Made by a program: the position numbers and the translations under genes. Below the pieces are notes generated by a model that ran no database searches, was not told the DNA's origin, and saw only the letters and a program-made list of their open reading frames with translations. This document shows, piece after piece, positions 8,397 to 17,778 of a stretch of 44,276 nt of DNA. The first letter of the stretch is position 1. Each line of letters opens with the position of its first letter. Origin of the DNA: Thermogemmatispora onikobensis (GTDB lineage: Bacteria; Chloroflexota; Ktedonobacteria; Ktedonobacterales; Ktedonobacteraceae); assembly GCF_001748285.1 (NCBI RefSeq), contig NZ_BDGT01000041.1:1-44276 (forward strand). The letters are read 5' to 3'.

Positions 8397-11300
8397 TCAA
8401 GGGTCAGGGCAGGGGGTAGCATCGGCCTCGATAGCCATCTCTTCTGACGTCGAGGCGGTGGGCGTCGGCGTTGGGGCCAGCGTCGGCTCCTCCCCCGGTT
8501 CGCGCACACTGATCTCCAGGCGGCCATCGACTGCTGTCACATGCACGACGCCTGGCTTAGGAATATTGCCCATCAAAATGCGCAAACTGAGCGGTACGGT
8601 CAGCAAGCGCTCGATGGCCCGACGCAGCGGACGCGCTCCCTGGGTACGGCTAAAGCCCTCTTTACAGAGCAGATCGATGGCGCTCTCATCGGCCTGTAAC
8701 GTCAATCCCTGCTCCAGCAGGCGCGAGGCCAGCTCGTTCATCTGCAGGCGCGTAATCGCCCGCGCATGCTCCTGCGTCAAGGGGTGGAAGATGACCACCT
8801 CGTCGATGCGGCTCAGAAACTCCGGACGGAAGGTCTGGCGCAGGCGCTCCATTAGCTGCTCGCGCTGCATCTCCTCCAGAGAGGTCTTACTGGCGGCGCG
8901 GAAGCCGCTTGGGAGCGAGCGCCCCAGCATATCGGTGCCGACGTTGGAGGTCATAATCCAGATAGCATGCTGGGCGTCGACCGTGTGTCCCTGAGCGTCA
9001 GTCAGGCGTCCGGCGTCGAAGACCTGCAGGAAGAGATCAAAGACCTCGGGATGAGCCTTCTCCAGTTCGTCCAGGAGGACAACGCAGTGCGGACGGCGGC
9101 GCAGCTTGCCAGTGAGCTGCCCCTCCTGATCGTAGCCGATGTAGCCTGGTGGGGCGCCGACCATGCGTGAGACGGCATGCTTCTCCATGTACTCCGACAT
9201 ATCCACACGGATCAGATATTCATCGGAGCCAAAGACCTCGGCAGCCAAAGCCCGCGCCAGCTCGGTCTTACCAACACCCGTCGGTCCCAGGAAGAGGAAA
9301 ACCCCTGCGGGACGATTGCGCGGCTTCAAGCCGGCCCGCGCCACTTGAATCGCCTGGGTCACGCGCCGAATGGCCTCGTCCTGACCGATCACGCGGGCTT
9401 TCAGCCGGCTCTCCAGATTGAGCAGGCGATCGCGCTCCTCGCGGCCCGGCGCATTCACCGGGATACCGGTGCGCGCCGAGATCACTTCGGCCACCGTGGC
9501 CGCCGTGATCACCGGCTCCTCGCCCAGCTCATCGCGGTTGTCCTGCTCGATCGATTCATCCTCCACCCAGAAGACCCGCGCCTGCGAGCAAGCCTCGTCC
9601 AGGACACTGCAGGCCTTGTCGGGCAGGCGCAAGTTGGGCAGATACTGGACCGAGAGATGGACGGCGGCCTGGAGGGCCTCCTCGGTGATGCTGACATGGT
9701 GATGCTGCTCGTAGAGTTCACGCATCCCCCGCAGGACCTGCAGCGCCTCCTCCGGAGACGGCTCTTCGATCATGATTGGACGCAGGCGACGCTCCATCGC
9801 TGCATCCTTCTCGATCATGCGGTACTCTTGCGGGGTGGTGGCCCCAATACAACGCAGACGGCCCCCGGCCAGGGCCGGCTTGAGGATGCCGGCGGCGTCG
9901 ATGCTGCCATCGGCGGCGCGTCCGGTGCCGATCAGCAGATGCATTTCATCAATAAAGAGGATGATGTTGCCGCTGTTCTCCGCCTCCTCCAGCACCTTGA
10001 GCAGCCGCTCCTCAAATTCGCCGCGGTACTTGGTGCCGGCTACCAGTGAGCTGGCGGACAGCTCGATGAGGCGCTTGCCGCGCAGCTCCGGTGGCACCCG
10101 GCCCTCGACGATGCGCTGGGCCAGGCCCCCGACAATGGTCGTCTTCCCCACGCCCGAGTCGCCAATCAGGATCGGGTTGTTGCGATCCTTGAGCATCATG
10201 GTCTGCATCAGCAGGCGCAGCTCTTTCTCGCGTCCAATGAGCGGAGGCAGCTGCTTCAGGCTGGCCTGGCGCGTCAGATCGCGGCCCAGGCGCTCCAGGA
10301 GCGAGTTGCCGGCCCGTGGCGCTGGTTCGGCCAGGCTGAAGCCCGCTGGCATCTCCACCGCCGGCGGCTGATGCGGCTCCGCAGAAGGAGCCAGCTCTAG
10401 CAGGGCATGGGCCTCGCTCGCCATGATCAACTCAATCAGTTGCTCGGGATTGATGCCGATCTGAGTCAGCAGGTTGTGAGTCACGCCATCACCCTCGCTG
10501 AGCACAGCGCGCGCAATGGCGCGTTCGTCGATCATGGTGGCACCGGCACTGATGGCATTGCGCTCGGCAGTCAGCAGGATCTCTTTACAGCGCCGCGTTG
10601 GCAGGATCGGCGTGTCGCTGGTGGCCTTGCCGCTGCCCAGGGCGCTACGAATGACATCGCGCACCTGCTTGGGCGAGAAATTGAGGCTCCGCAGGGCATC
10701 CTGGGTACAGCCTCCATCAAGCTTGGTCAGAGCGATGAAGAGATGGGGCGTCCCCAGATAGTCCTTGCGCATGCGCCGCGCTTCCGCCAGGGCGATGCTG
10801 AGCACCTCCTCGAGGAAGCGCCGGTCAAGGGCGTGTGACGAAGATGGCAGCGAGGGGATCAGTGGCTCTTCCTCCTCTTCAAAGATATCGACGTAGTCGG
10901 CGGGATTGCGCTCGGGCAGACCAAAGCTCAAACGCAACAGCGGGTCACCGTAGAGCTGGAAGGAAATCCAGGCTGCTTGCTCAGGCCGACGCTGGGCCAG
11001 CACGGCACGACTGCGCCTGACCGCCTCGCCAATCGCTACCCCATCACTCAACTCCTGATAGAGGAGCACGGCAAACTCTCGAATGCGCGCGGTCGGCAGA
11101 GGCCAGCGCAGGACGACGACCGCCCCCGCCCCGGCTTCGATCAGGCGCCGGGCCAGGCGCTGCAGTAGCTCCTCACGCTCTGGCTGGCTGGCTGGCCCCA
11201 CTCCCACGCCCGGCGCAGGCAGCCCACTCCCCCCACGCCCTCCCGAGCGCTCGCCTTCGTAGTGACTGATAAAAACCAGGGGACGCCGCGGCAAGAGCTG

Positions 11301-12083
11301 AAAGAGCTGGGCCGCCGCTTCGCCGTCGAGCCGCGAGCTGCCTGCCAGAGCCAGCATCGGCTCGCCCGCTACCAGTAACGGCCCCACACCAGCATAGTGA
11401 ATGACCTGCGGCGGCTCGCTGCTGATACGCATGCGCATGTCAAGCTGGTTGGCTTGCTGACGATAGAGGATCGTGCGCCCGATCGCTTCGGGCAGGGCAG
11501 TGCACAACGCGGCTACCTCCTCTTCCGCCACGCTGCGCTCACCCGTCGGATTGACAAGGAAGAGGATGGAGAGACCCGCCTGGTCGCGCCTCCCCATTTT
11601 GCGCTGCACCCGCTCCGTTAGCGGCGCCAGCCGCTCTGGCCGCGCCTCGCCCACCAGGCGGCTCACGCTCAGCCGCTGACAGAGAAAGGAGCTTGGGCGC
11701 ATGCTCCCATCAAAGCAAAGCTCCCAGGGGATCTCGGGGGTGTTGGTGTCAAGCACGAGGGGGAGATCAAGATGCCGCAGCGCCTCCTGCAACGGCAATG
11801 GCAGCAACTGCTCAAAGAGAAAGCGCCCCAGAGCCTGTACCGAATCGTTGACCGCGCCCAGCTTCATTGTCTGGCGCTTGCTCTCGGCCAGAGCCTGCGT
11901 CTGCATGTATTGAGTCACGGCCTGCAAACTGCGCCTGAGCCGCTCTTTCAGCTCAGGGGTGATCTCCGTGACGTAGTCGCGCCCTTCCTTGCTACCTTCC
12001 CTGGCAGAATACTCAGGCAGGTCAAGCCGGAAACGATAGACGCTTTCAGTGCGTATGATACTCAAGAGCGCCGGCAATTCCAT
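8397..12083 (-). CDS. CHAT-like domain fused to Clp/AAA+ unfoldase
   Basis: This 1228-residue protein has three parts. Residues about 90-390 match the CHAT caspase-like fold: PEIPWELC, a GLSILFLVNPTG strand, HYAGVG, then SHYEGE, and a C-terminal GAGAVVVLRWPLP strand with YGDPLLRL. The positions of the catalytic dyad are changed: Val233 stands where CHAT proteases have His in AGHG, and Tyr275 where they have Cys. Residues about 412-555 are a Clp N-domain. Two AAA+ modules follow, with Walker A at 641-648 (GDSGVGKT) and 933-940 (GPTGVGKT), Walker B in each (LFIDEMH, LLDELEK) and FRPEFLSRIDE in the second. There is no long ClpB-type middle domain. SGF occupies roughly the place of the ClpP-docking tripeptide. 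It is probably an ATP-driven unfoldase whose dead CHAT domain binds clients. The start at 12083 has only a weak purine-rich site. Confidence 0.88.
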   Translation of the reverse strand: MELPALLSIIRTESVYRFRLDLPEYSAREGSKEGRDYVTEITPELKERLRRSLQAVTQYMQTQALAESKRQTMKLGAVNDSVQALGRFLFEQLLPLPLQEALRHLDLPLVLDTNTPEIPWELCFDGSMRPSSFLCQRLSVSRLVGEARPERLAPLTERVQRKMGRRDQAGLSILFLVNPTGERSVAEEEVAALCTALPEAIGRTILYRQQANQLDMRMRISSEPPQVIHYAGVGPLLVAGEPMLALAGSSRLDGEAAAQLFQLLPRRPLVFISHYEGERSGGRGGSGLPAPGVGVGPASQPEREELLQRLARRLIEAGAGAVVVLRWPLPTARIREFAVLLYQELSDGVAIGEAVRRSRAVLAQRRPEQAAWISFQLYGDPLLRLSFGLPERNPADYVDIFEEEEEPLIPSLPSSSHALDRRFLEEVLSIALAEARRMRKDYLGTPHLFIALTKLDGGCTQDALRSLNFSPKQVRDVIRSALGSGKATSDTPILPTRRCKEILLTAERNAISAGATMIDERAIARAVLSEGDGVTHNLLTQIGINPEQLIELIMASEAHALLELAPSAEPHQPPAVEMPAGFSLAEPAPRAGNSLLERLGRDLTRQASLKQLPPLIGREKELRLLMQTMMLKDRNNPILIGDSGVGKTTIVGGLAQRIVEGRVPPELRGKRLIELSASSLVAGTKYRGEFEERLLKVLEEAENSGNIILFIDEMHLLIGTGRAADGSIDAAGILKPALAGGRLRCIGATTPQEYRMIEKDAAMERRLRPIMIEEPSPEEALQVLRGMRELYEQHHHVSITEEALQAAVHLSVQYLPNLRLPDKACSVLDEACSQARVFWVEDESIEQDNRDELGEEPVITAATVAEVISARTGIPVNAPGREERDRLLNLESRLKARVIGQDEAIRRVTQAIQVARAGLKPRNRPAGVFLFLGPTGVGKTELARALAAEVFGSDEYLIRVDMSEYMEKHAVSRMVGAPPGYIGYDQEGQLTGKLRRRPHCVVLLDELEKAHPEVFDLFLQVFDAGRLTDAQGHTVDAQHAIWIMTSNVGTDMLGRSLPSGFRAASKTSLEEMQREQLMERLRQTFRPEFLSRIDEVVIFHPLTQEHARAITRLQMNELASRLLEQGLTLQADESAIDLLCKEGFSRTQGARPLRRAIERLLTVPLSLRILMGNIPKPGVVHVTAVDGRLEISVREPGEEPTLAPTPTPTASTSEEMAIEADATPCPDP

Positions 12084-12148
12084 GAGTTCTTCTCTTCTAC
12101 TATCTTCCCAGATTAGCTAGCCCTGAGAATACAACCTACTGCAAGAGC

Positions 12149-12177
12149 AGTATATCCCAAGCATGAGCCGCTGGCAA
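12149..12177 (-). promoter_or_regulatory. Promoter for the CHAT-Clp gene
   Basis: On the minus strand TTGCCA (12172-12177) and TATACT (12149-12154) are exactly 17 bases apart. The leader before the ATG at 12083 would be about 60 bases. Apart from this site and the hairpin at 12302-12377, the 319-base gap from 12084 to 12402 shows nothing else. Confidence 0.65.
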
Positions 12178-12301
12178 CAGGAGCTTTCTTCGTCTTCTCG
12201 CCACTCCAATACAGGCTCTCTGCCCTGTCTGTAGAACGAGCATACTACATACTGCATGATTGGTCAAGTTTTTCAGCACTTTAGAGACGTTACGGTGATC
12301 A

Positions 12302-12377
12302 AGGCTTACTCACCGGCAGGGGCGCCTCAGTCGTGGAGAGGAAGCGCCTGCTGTGCCGGTCGCCGGTGAGCAAGCCT
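12302..12377 (-). terminator. 16-bp hairpin downstream of the DUF4012 gene
   Basis: Arms 12302-12317 and 12362-12377 are complementary at 15 of 16 positions, with a 44-base loop that contains a further GGCGCC/GGCGC-type pairing. It sits 25 bases past the stop of the minus-strand gene at 12403. No T-run follows, so Rho-independent termination is uncertain; it may instead protect the 3' end of the transcript. Confidence 0.45.
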
Positions 12378-12402
12378 GGAGTTGAAGTAAAGTGGGCAGC
12401 GG

Positions 12403-15246
12403 CTATACGCCGAGGCGTGGGTAGCAGCTGCTCTGGGTATCTGCCGCTTGCCCGTGGCCCTGGCTGCCGCCAGCTGACAGGCTGCGCGGTGTGACGAGCA
12501 GGTCGCTGGTCAAGAGAGTATCGACGTGGGTCCCGGCCAGCTTGAGCTGGCTGCAAGGATCAGGCGGCAGAATGGTGACATCCAGCTCCGGGTAGGTGCC
12601 CGCCTGACGCTGGACCAGCAGGGAATAGTGTCCCTTATTGAGAGGAGGCACATACCAGGAGAGGGTGACGGTCATGGTGCAGTTCTTGGGCACCACGACC
12701 CAGCCACCAAACATGGCCCGCCCCGGCACGTCGCTGACGGTGTTGGTCGGTGGCCCCACCTTGTCCAGCGGGTGCCAGTCGCCCGGGTTCTCGTCGCTCA
12801 GGGTCGGCGAGGCTGCCCCCGGCTGATATTGCCCCGCTGGACACATCAGCTCGTCGTGCGGATAGACGACGGTCGCGTTGCAGGCCGGCAGTGGCCCCCC
12901 GCAGAGAGGAATGCCGCTGTCGAAGCCGTCGCCGTTCAAGAATTTGCTGTTGGGCGGGACGTAGATGCGTACGTAGTCGCGATAGGTGTCGTAGCCATAC
13001 ACTGGCCCGGTATCGGTGTAGGCCAGGCGGAGCTGGAGATAGTGGGTGGCTCCGCCATTGGCGTCCAGCGTTACAACATCGTGAATGAGGGTCCGCACAT
13101 ACTGCGAGGCTTTGGTGGCGTTCAGGTTGGCCTGCACAATAGAGAGGCCATCGTGACTGGTCGAGCGGTCCATCTGCGCTCCGTAGCCGTACTGGATGAG
13201 CAGCTGCTCGACGTGCGGATCGGTGACATAGATTTCGATGTCTCTGGTCGTGAGGTCGTAGAGGGCCTCATGGGCAATGGCCAGGATCTCATCAGGAGGG
13301 GCATGACGTACATGGTCGAGCAGGGTCTGAGCCAGGCGCGAGGTGAAGAGCTTGCGCGCCTGACCGGAATCGTCGACATGCTGGACGATTTGCTGCTTGC
13401 GCACCCCCTCGCTGTCGAGCTGGTAGAAGTGGAGGCGATCTTCGAGGTTGAGAGCAGTGATGGTCTCGTTGTAGCCCGGCACGGTGATCGGGCCAATGAT
13501 CTGCAAGACGTGCTCGATGAAGAAGGGGGTCAGGGCAATGACTCCGTCGACGTGCCGCCCTACCTCACGCTGATAGGTCTCAATGGCCAGCTGCCCTGTG
13601 GTGGGGAAGTCCGCCGAGAGATTGGAGTCGCGTAGCCCCCAGTTGGCAAAGGGCCACCAGGAGCGATACGGCTCGGGGGCTAGCTGACCCAGGGTCGGAC
13701 TGCCAGAGGTGTATTCGACGAAGGAGATGTCTTTGAGCGAGAAGGGCGCAATGCGGCCCGCGTTGATGGTCAGCTCACCATACTGGCCGGTGAAGCCGCC
13801 GGATGGCCGTAGCTCAGAGCGATCCATTGTCTGCACCAGATAGGTGCGCGGCTTGTCTACTCCCAATAACCAGCCAGCGGCGTCGAGCAGCTGGCGCGCC
13901 TGGCCGAGGCTCTGCTGGAGGATGGGTAGCATTTGCAGGAGCTGCTGCACCTGCTGCCGTTGACTGCTGCTGAGGGGCAGGGCCTCCAGCGAGAGGCCCT
14001 GACTCTGGGTCCCGATGTCTCGCAATGAGGGCATGATGTCGTCTATGGTTCGTCCAAGGAGAGTGAGCATGTCCTGGGTCACCAGTGGTTTGCTCGAATC
14101 GCTGAGGAGCGGCCCCTGAAAGTGCGGGGCCAGGCTCCTGACCGCTGGGATGAGCTTGAGGCCAATGACGCTGACGTCTACGCCGATCTGAGCCGCAGCT
14201 CGGGCCGAGCTGACCTGCAGCTGATAGTGCGGAAAGAGCGAAATAACAGTGTGGATGAGGGCAGAGTGGTCAATGGTGTCGCGTGCTCTGGTAAAGGATT
14301 GCTGGGCCTGCTGCAGCTCTTGGGCAGCCTGGTTCAGTTTGCTGGCCTCGAAGAGACTGGATGGATGGGATTTAGCCCCGTTGAAGATGGTCTTGAGGGC
14401 CAGCAGGTGCTCAACGCCCGCGGAGGCCTCTCCACGAAGGGTGCTATAGGTCAGATAGGCTTGCAGTCCTACGGCCAGCCCACTGACAATGGGCAGAGCG
14501 ATACCGAGCAAAAGGATCACAAGGAGCACAAGGGCCTTGAGGCGTTGCTTCCCTGTCCCATAGTGCGCCTGCTTCCAGAGGCGTCCTGGCCACTGGGGAG
14601 GGCGCAGACCACGGGCGGAACGGCGCCGTCTCCCCATCGCTTCGTGAACCACCCTTCCCTCTTGTGGTGGCTGATCCTGGGGAACTGGCTCCTGTGCTCC
14701 CAGCTGGGTGGCCTGCCGCCCTTCCTGCAGTGTAGCTATGTCTGGAGTCGCCAGAGGGAGCGTTTCGGCCTCGGCCAGTGGAGAGGCCGCCGGGGTCACC
14801 GCCGCGGGAGCGCTGGCCAACGGCAGGGTCTCGGCTTCGCTGAGGGCGGCCTGGCGCCTTTCCTCTCTACGCTCGACGGCTCTGCTCTCAGGCGCTGCTG
14901 ACTCTGGCCCTGGCTTGTCAGTACTGTCTGGGAGCGCTCCGGGAAAGGCAACCGGGGCCGGCCCGGCCCGCAGCAGGGAGGACCAGGCTGCAGCCGCTCG
15001 CTCGATGGCAGCCCGCGCCTCATCGCTGGCACGCTGCTCCACGGCCCTGGCCTCCGCCATACTCTGCATTTTGATCGTGTCTTCGTCCGCCAGACTGCTC
15101 ACCTCTGTCGCTGGCCGCGCCCCTTCTCCTTCCTCCGTCCCCGGGGAGGCAAGAGGGCCACTCAGGACAGGCTTCTCCTGCGGATTGAGCTGATCCGCTG
15201 TTTCCTCGCGCTTTGGATGATCGCTATTGATAAGCATATCAGACAT
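12403..15246 (-). CDS. DUF4012-domain membrane protein
   Basis: The protein has 947 residues. The first 200 or so are low-complexity and rich in Ala, Glu and Pro, with the segment EAETLPLA repeated twice, suggesting a disordered cytoplasmic tail. One transmembrane helix lies near 233-262, and the rest should be outside the membrane. The DUF4012 signature is at about 478-490 (ELRPSGGFTGQYG). DUF4012 proteins occur widely in Actinobacteria and Chloroflexota, often near polysaccharide or cell-envelope genes; none has a proven activity that I can name. The start at 15246 has TGAGGTAA five bases upstream. It is co-directional with the genes at 8397 and 15453, but the gaps and its downstream hairpin argue for a separate transcript. 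Confidence 0.85.
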   Translation of the reverse strand: MSDMLINSDHPKREETADQLNPQEKPVLSGPLASPGTEEGEGARPATEVSSLADEDTIKMQSMAEARAVEQRASDEARAAIERAAAAWSSLLRAGPAPVAFPGALPDSTDKPGPESAAPESRAVERREERRQAALSEAETLPLASAPAAVTPAASPLAEAETLPLATPDIATLQEGRQATQLGAQEPVPQDQPPQEGRVVHEAMGRRRRSARGLRPPQWPGRLWKQAHYGTGKQRLKALVLLVILLLGIALPIVSGLAVGLQAYLTYSTLRGEASAGVEHLLALKTIFNGAKSHPSSLFEASKLNQAAQELQQAQQSFTRARDTIDHSALIHTVISLFPHYQLQVSSARAAAQIGVDVSVIGLKLIPAVRSLAPHFQGPLLSDSSKPLVTQDMLTLLGRTIDDIMPSLRDIGTQSQGLSLEALPLSSSQRQQVQQLLQMLPILQQSLGQARQLLDAAGWLLGVDKPRTYLVQTMDRSELRPSGGFTGQYGELTINAGRIAPFSLKDISFVEYTSGSPTLGQLAPEPYRSWWPFANWGLRDSNLSADFPTTGQLAIETYQREVGRHVDGVIALTPFFIEHVLQIIGPITVPGYNETITALNLEDRLHFYQLDSEGVRKQQIVQHVDDSGQARKLFTSRLAQTLLDHVRHAPPDEILAIAHEALYDLTTRDIEIYVTDPHVEQLLIQYGYGAQMDRSTSHDGLSIVQANLNATKASQYVRTLIHDVVTLDANGGATHYLQLRLAYTDTGPVYGYDTYRDYVRIYVPPNSKFLNGDGFDSGIPLCGGPLPACNATVVYPHDELMCPAGQYQPGAASPTLSDENPGDWHPLDKVGPPTNTVSDVPGRAMFGGWVVVPKNCTMTVTLSWYVPPLNKGHYSLLVQRQAGTYPELDVTILPPDPCSQLKLAGTHVDTLLTSDLLVTPRSLSAGGSQGHGQAADTQSSCYPRLGV

Positions 15247-15452
15247 GGATTACCTCAGAAGAACCCTGGGGAGCTTGATCTCAATATATACGAGTCTATT
15301 ATCAGATACTGGTGATAGGCTTTTTGGACAGCGTGGTCAGAAGGATCAGAGAGCTTCCTCTCTCCCTGAGTATAACGTATGGCGCACAGGCGGTGTTGCT
15401 TTTTCCATCAGGGGTCCTGTTCTGCCGGGAACCAGTCACCCAAAGCGGCGGG

Positions 15453-16904
15453 TCAACCCTGGCGCTCGCCATTGAGTCTACGTGTGCTCAGATCCAGGCG
15501 CCGCGTTGGTCTGCCGCGGGCGCGGGCGGCGGGCGGATAGTAAGGGGTGGCAGCAGTGATGATGTCACCGATGCGCGCGAGGACCTGCAAGTAGCGCGTC
15601 CCAGAGCGATGGTAATGGGCGAAGAGCATCAGCAAATGATGGATGAGAATATCTGCTTCATCGGTATGACGCTCCAGGGTGATCTGTCCACCGATGGCTC
15701 CCTCGCCCTCGTGCAGCATGGCCTCCTCGCCTTGTTCGTCTAAGAGCAGATGGCGCGTATCTCGGCGGGGACGAGCCGGCCAGAGGAGCAGGGCCACTAC
15801 CCGCCCTTTGAGGCGCTGCTCGCGCAGACGTCCGGCCAGATAGCCGCCCAGTTTGTGGATCGCCGCACAGGTTTCGTCGGCATCGGCGGCGTGCTGGAAG
15901 CGAATGCGCGCATTCTGGCTCAGTGGCGGCGCATCGGGGATCACCAGGCTGTAGTCTTCACCCCGAGCCAGCTGGTGAAGCCAGCGCCCCAGACGGCCCA
16001 GGCGCCGTTCCAGTCCTTCGGGAGAGAGGGGGGCCACCTGCGCAAAGGTCGTGATGCCGAAGTCGCGCAGGTGAGCAACCAGCTCGGCCAGCGCTTCAAG
16101 ATCAAGGCGCTCGCCCCGGCCTTCCAACTCGGAGCTGCCCGCACGTAGGCCCGTTCCTTCGCTCTCGCCCTCGCGCCCACCCAGGGGACCAGGCTCGCTG
16201 CCATGCAGCTGGAGCAGCAGCGAGAGGGGCAGCGATTGCACAAAGGAGGCCTCACGACCCGGTGGAATATAGAGGATGCCCTGACGCCCGTCTTTGCGAC
16301 TCATAAGCGCGGCCAGCTCGGCAATGGTTTTGCCGTTGGCGATGCCGATGAGGGCCGTCAGGCCAAGGGCGGCAATCTCGCTGCTGAGCTGCTGCGCCAG
16401 GAGAATTGGCGAGGTGACGGGCTGAGGGCTGCCGCTCAGGTCGATAAAGGCATCGGCCAGAGGGACAGACTCAACGATGTGCGAACAGGCTCGATAGCGC
16501 TCGCGTAAGCGCTGCAAAACCGGCTGGTAGCGTTCGTAGGAGGCCGGCAGGAAGAGCGTGCGCGGGGCCAGACGATAGGCCCGACGCAAGGGCATGCCAG
16601 GGACAATGCCCAGGCGCACCGCGGCAGGGGAGGCGTCGATGACGCGGCCCGGCTCGTTCGGGCGCCCTGTGCCGGTGCCTACGACGAAAGGCAGGCCGCG
16701 CAGCGAGGGATTGGCCATTTCCTCCAGCGTACAATAGAAGTGCCGAATGCGGACATGCATGATCCCTTGACGCAGGCGGGCCTGCTCCGAGACTGCCCCT
16801 TTCTCTGTCGACGAGGCCGCCCCCAGTGGCCCACGCGCCGGGCGCTGCGCTGCCGCGTCACCAAGGATTGACGGATTCAACGTCCCTGACTGATCGTGCT
16901 CCAT
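15453..16904 (-). CDS. Catalytically dead Y-family DNA polymerase homologue (ImuB/DinB-like)
   Basis: The 483-residue protein aligns along DinB: HFYCTLEE after the first strand, LRGLPFVVG, then an ASPAAVRLGIVPGMP segment, a SYERYQP helix, FIDLSG, and a C-terminal little-finger region. The metal-binding acidic residues are replaced. The usual DxD of the first strand is R52-x-R54, and the usual DE pair is A150-D151. This is the pattern seen in ImuB-type proteins, which act as adaptors in translesion synthesis rather than as polymerases. No imuA, dnaE2 or lexA is present nearby. The first 45 residues are an extra N-terminal tail. The start at 16904 has AGAAGG at suitable distance. Expected partners are the beta clamp and another polymerase, which is inference. 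Confidence 0.82.
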   Translation of the reverse strand: MEHDQSGTLNPSILGDAAAQRPARGPLGAASSTEKGAVSEQARLRQGIMHVRIRHFYCTLEEMANPSLRGLPFVVGTGTGRPNEPGRVIDASPAAVRLGIVPGMPLRRAYRLAPRTLFLPASYERYQPVLQRLRERYRACSHIVESVPLADAFIDLSGSPQPVTSPILLAQQLSSEIAALGLTALIGIANGKTIAELAALMSRKDGRQGILYIPPGREASFVQSLPLSLLLQLHGSEPGPLGGREGESEGTGLRAGSSELEGRGERLDLEALAELVAHLRDFGITTFAQVAPLSPEGLERRLGRLGRWLHQLARGEDYSLVIPDAPPLSQNARIRFQHAADADETCAAIHKLGGYLAGRLREQRLKGRVVALLLWPARPRRDTRHLLLDEQGEEAMLHEGEGAIGGQITLERHTDEADILIHHLLMLFAHYHRSGTRYLQVLARIGDIITAATPYYPPAARARGRPTRRLDLSTRRLNGERQG

Positions 16905-16941
16905 AGTAGCCTTCTGCTCAAACTAACCTCTCCCAGTTTAG

Positions 16942-16970
16942 ATTATACGCTACAAATGGGTTGTTGCCAG
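16942..16970 (-). promoter_or_regulatory. Promoter for the ImuB-like gene
   Basis: On the minus strand CTGGCA (16965-16970) and a perfect TATAAT (16942-16947) are 17 bases apart, giving a leader of about 30 bases. The rest of the 350-base divergent gap up to mscL at 17255 shows no gene and no clear promoter for mscL. Confidence 0.6.
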
Positions 16971-17254
16971 CCCGTCTCTCCAGCCGGGCTGATCTGCCCT
17001 GGCTTCTTGACGGGCCTTAGCTCCGGGAAGCTCTTCTGTGGGACCGGGTTCCTCACCTCGCAGCATGCGGCTGGTGCCCTGCGAAAGCTGTCCCCTCACC
17101 CCGTTCAGCTCCGCCAGAAAATATGGTAAGCTGTTCGTGAGGCGGATGCGCCTGCACCAGGCAGCTTCCCTGTCTCCTGCCCTAGCGGCAGCGAGCGCTG
17201 GCAGCTTGACAGATGCGGTAGATTGCGCACGCTCAGATTGGAGGGTAAGACACG

Positions 17255-17731
17255 ATGTCTATGCTTCAGAACGAGACCTTCAGCAAAGTGGGCAAAGGGG
17301 CAAGAGAAACCTTGGGCGGCTTCAAAGCCTTTATTCTGCGCGGCAATGTGGTTGATCTGGCCGTTGGTATCGTCATCGGCGCCGCTTTCACTAACCTGGT
17401 CAACGCCATCGTCAGCGGCCTGATTACCCCCTTGATCGGCCTCTTCGGCGGCTTCGATTTTTCAGGTCTGAACGCCGGTCGTTTTGCTTTCGGGACCGTC
17501 ATCAACAGCGCGGTCAGCTTCCTTATTGTGGCGGCAGTGCTCTATTTCTTGATCGTTTTACCAGTCAGCAAGCTGATGGCTCGCCACAAGAAGGGTGTGC
17601 CGGAGGAGAGCGCCACCCGCGAGTGTCCCTATTGCTTGAGCAGCATCCCGGTGGGGGCCCGTCGCTGCGCTTACTGCACCTCAGAGCTGGGCCACAGTGA
17701 GCCTTCTTCAGCCTCGGTGGCTGGCTCCTGA
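17255..17731 (+). CDS. mscL: Large-conductance mechanosensitive channel with C-terminal zinc ribbon
   Basis: The protein has 158 residues. FKAFILRGNVVDLAVGIVIG near residues 23-42 is the MscL N-terminal helix and first transmembrane pore helix, and a second transmembrane helix spans about 82-105. MscL forms a pentameric pore that opens under membrane tension to release solutes during hypo-osmotic shock. Instead of only the usual charged C-terminal bundle, it ends in a CxxC-x10-CxxC zinc ribbon (C124, C127, C138, C141). The ATG at 17255 has GGAGGG about nine bases upstream. A hairpin terminator follows at 17779. Confidence 0.93.
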   Translation: MSMLQNETFSKVGKGARETLGGFKAFILRGNVVDLAVGIVIGAAFTNLVNAIVSGLITPLIGLFGGFDFSGLNAGRFAFGTVINSAVSFLIVAAVLYFLIVLPVSKLMARHKKGVPEESATRECPYCLSSIPVGARRCAYCTSELGHSEPSSASVAGS

Positions 17732-17778
17732 CACACGCTCTTTCCTGCTCGCCAGCTCAGCCAGTGAACATGAGCAAG

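Noticed and set aside
7974-8447. Plus-strand open frame of 157 residues over the structured element
   Set aside because: It runs through the paired helix and into the end of the CHAT-Clp gene, and its composition (Ser/Arg/Ala-rich, no domain) is that of non-coding G+C-rich DNA.
9177-10049. Long open frame (290 residues) on the plus strand
   Set aside because: It lies wholly inside the CHAT-Clp gene on the other strand, whose motifs are unmistakable; the frame is a by-product of G+C-rich codon bias.
12526-13635. Plus-strand open frame of 369 residues
   Set aside because: Antisense to the DUF4012 gene, no ribosome binding site and no known motif.
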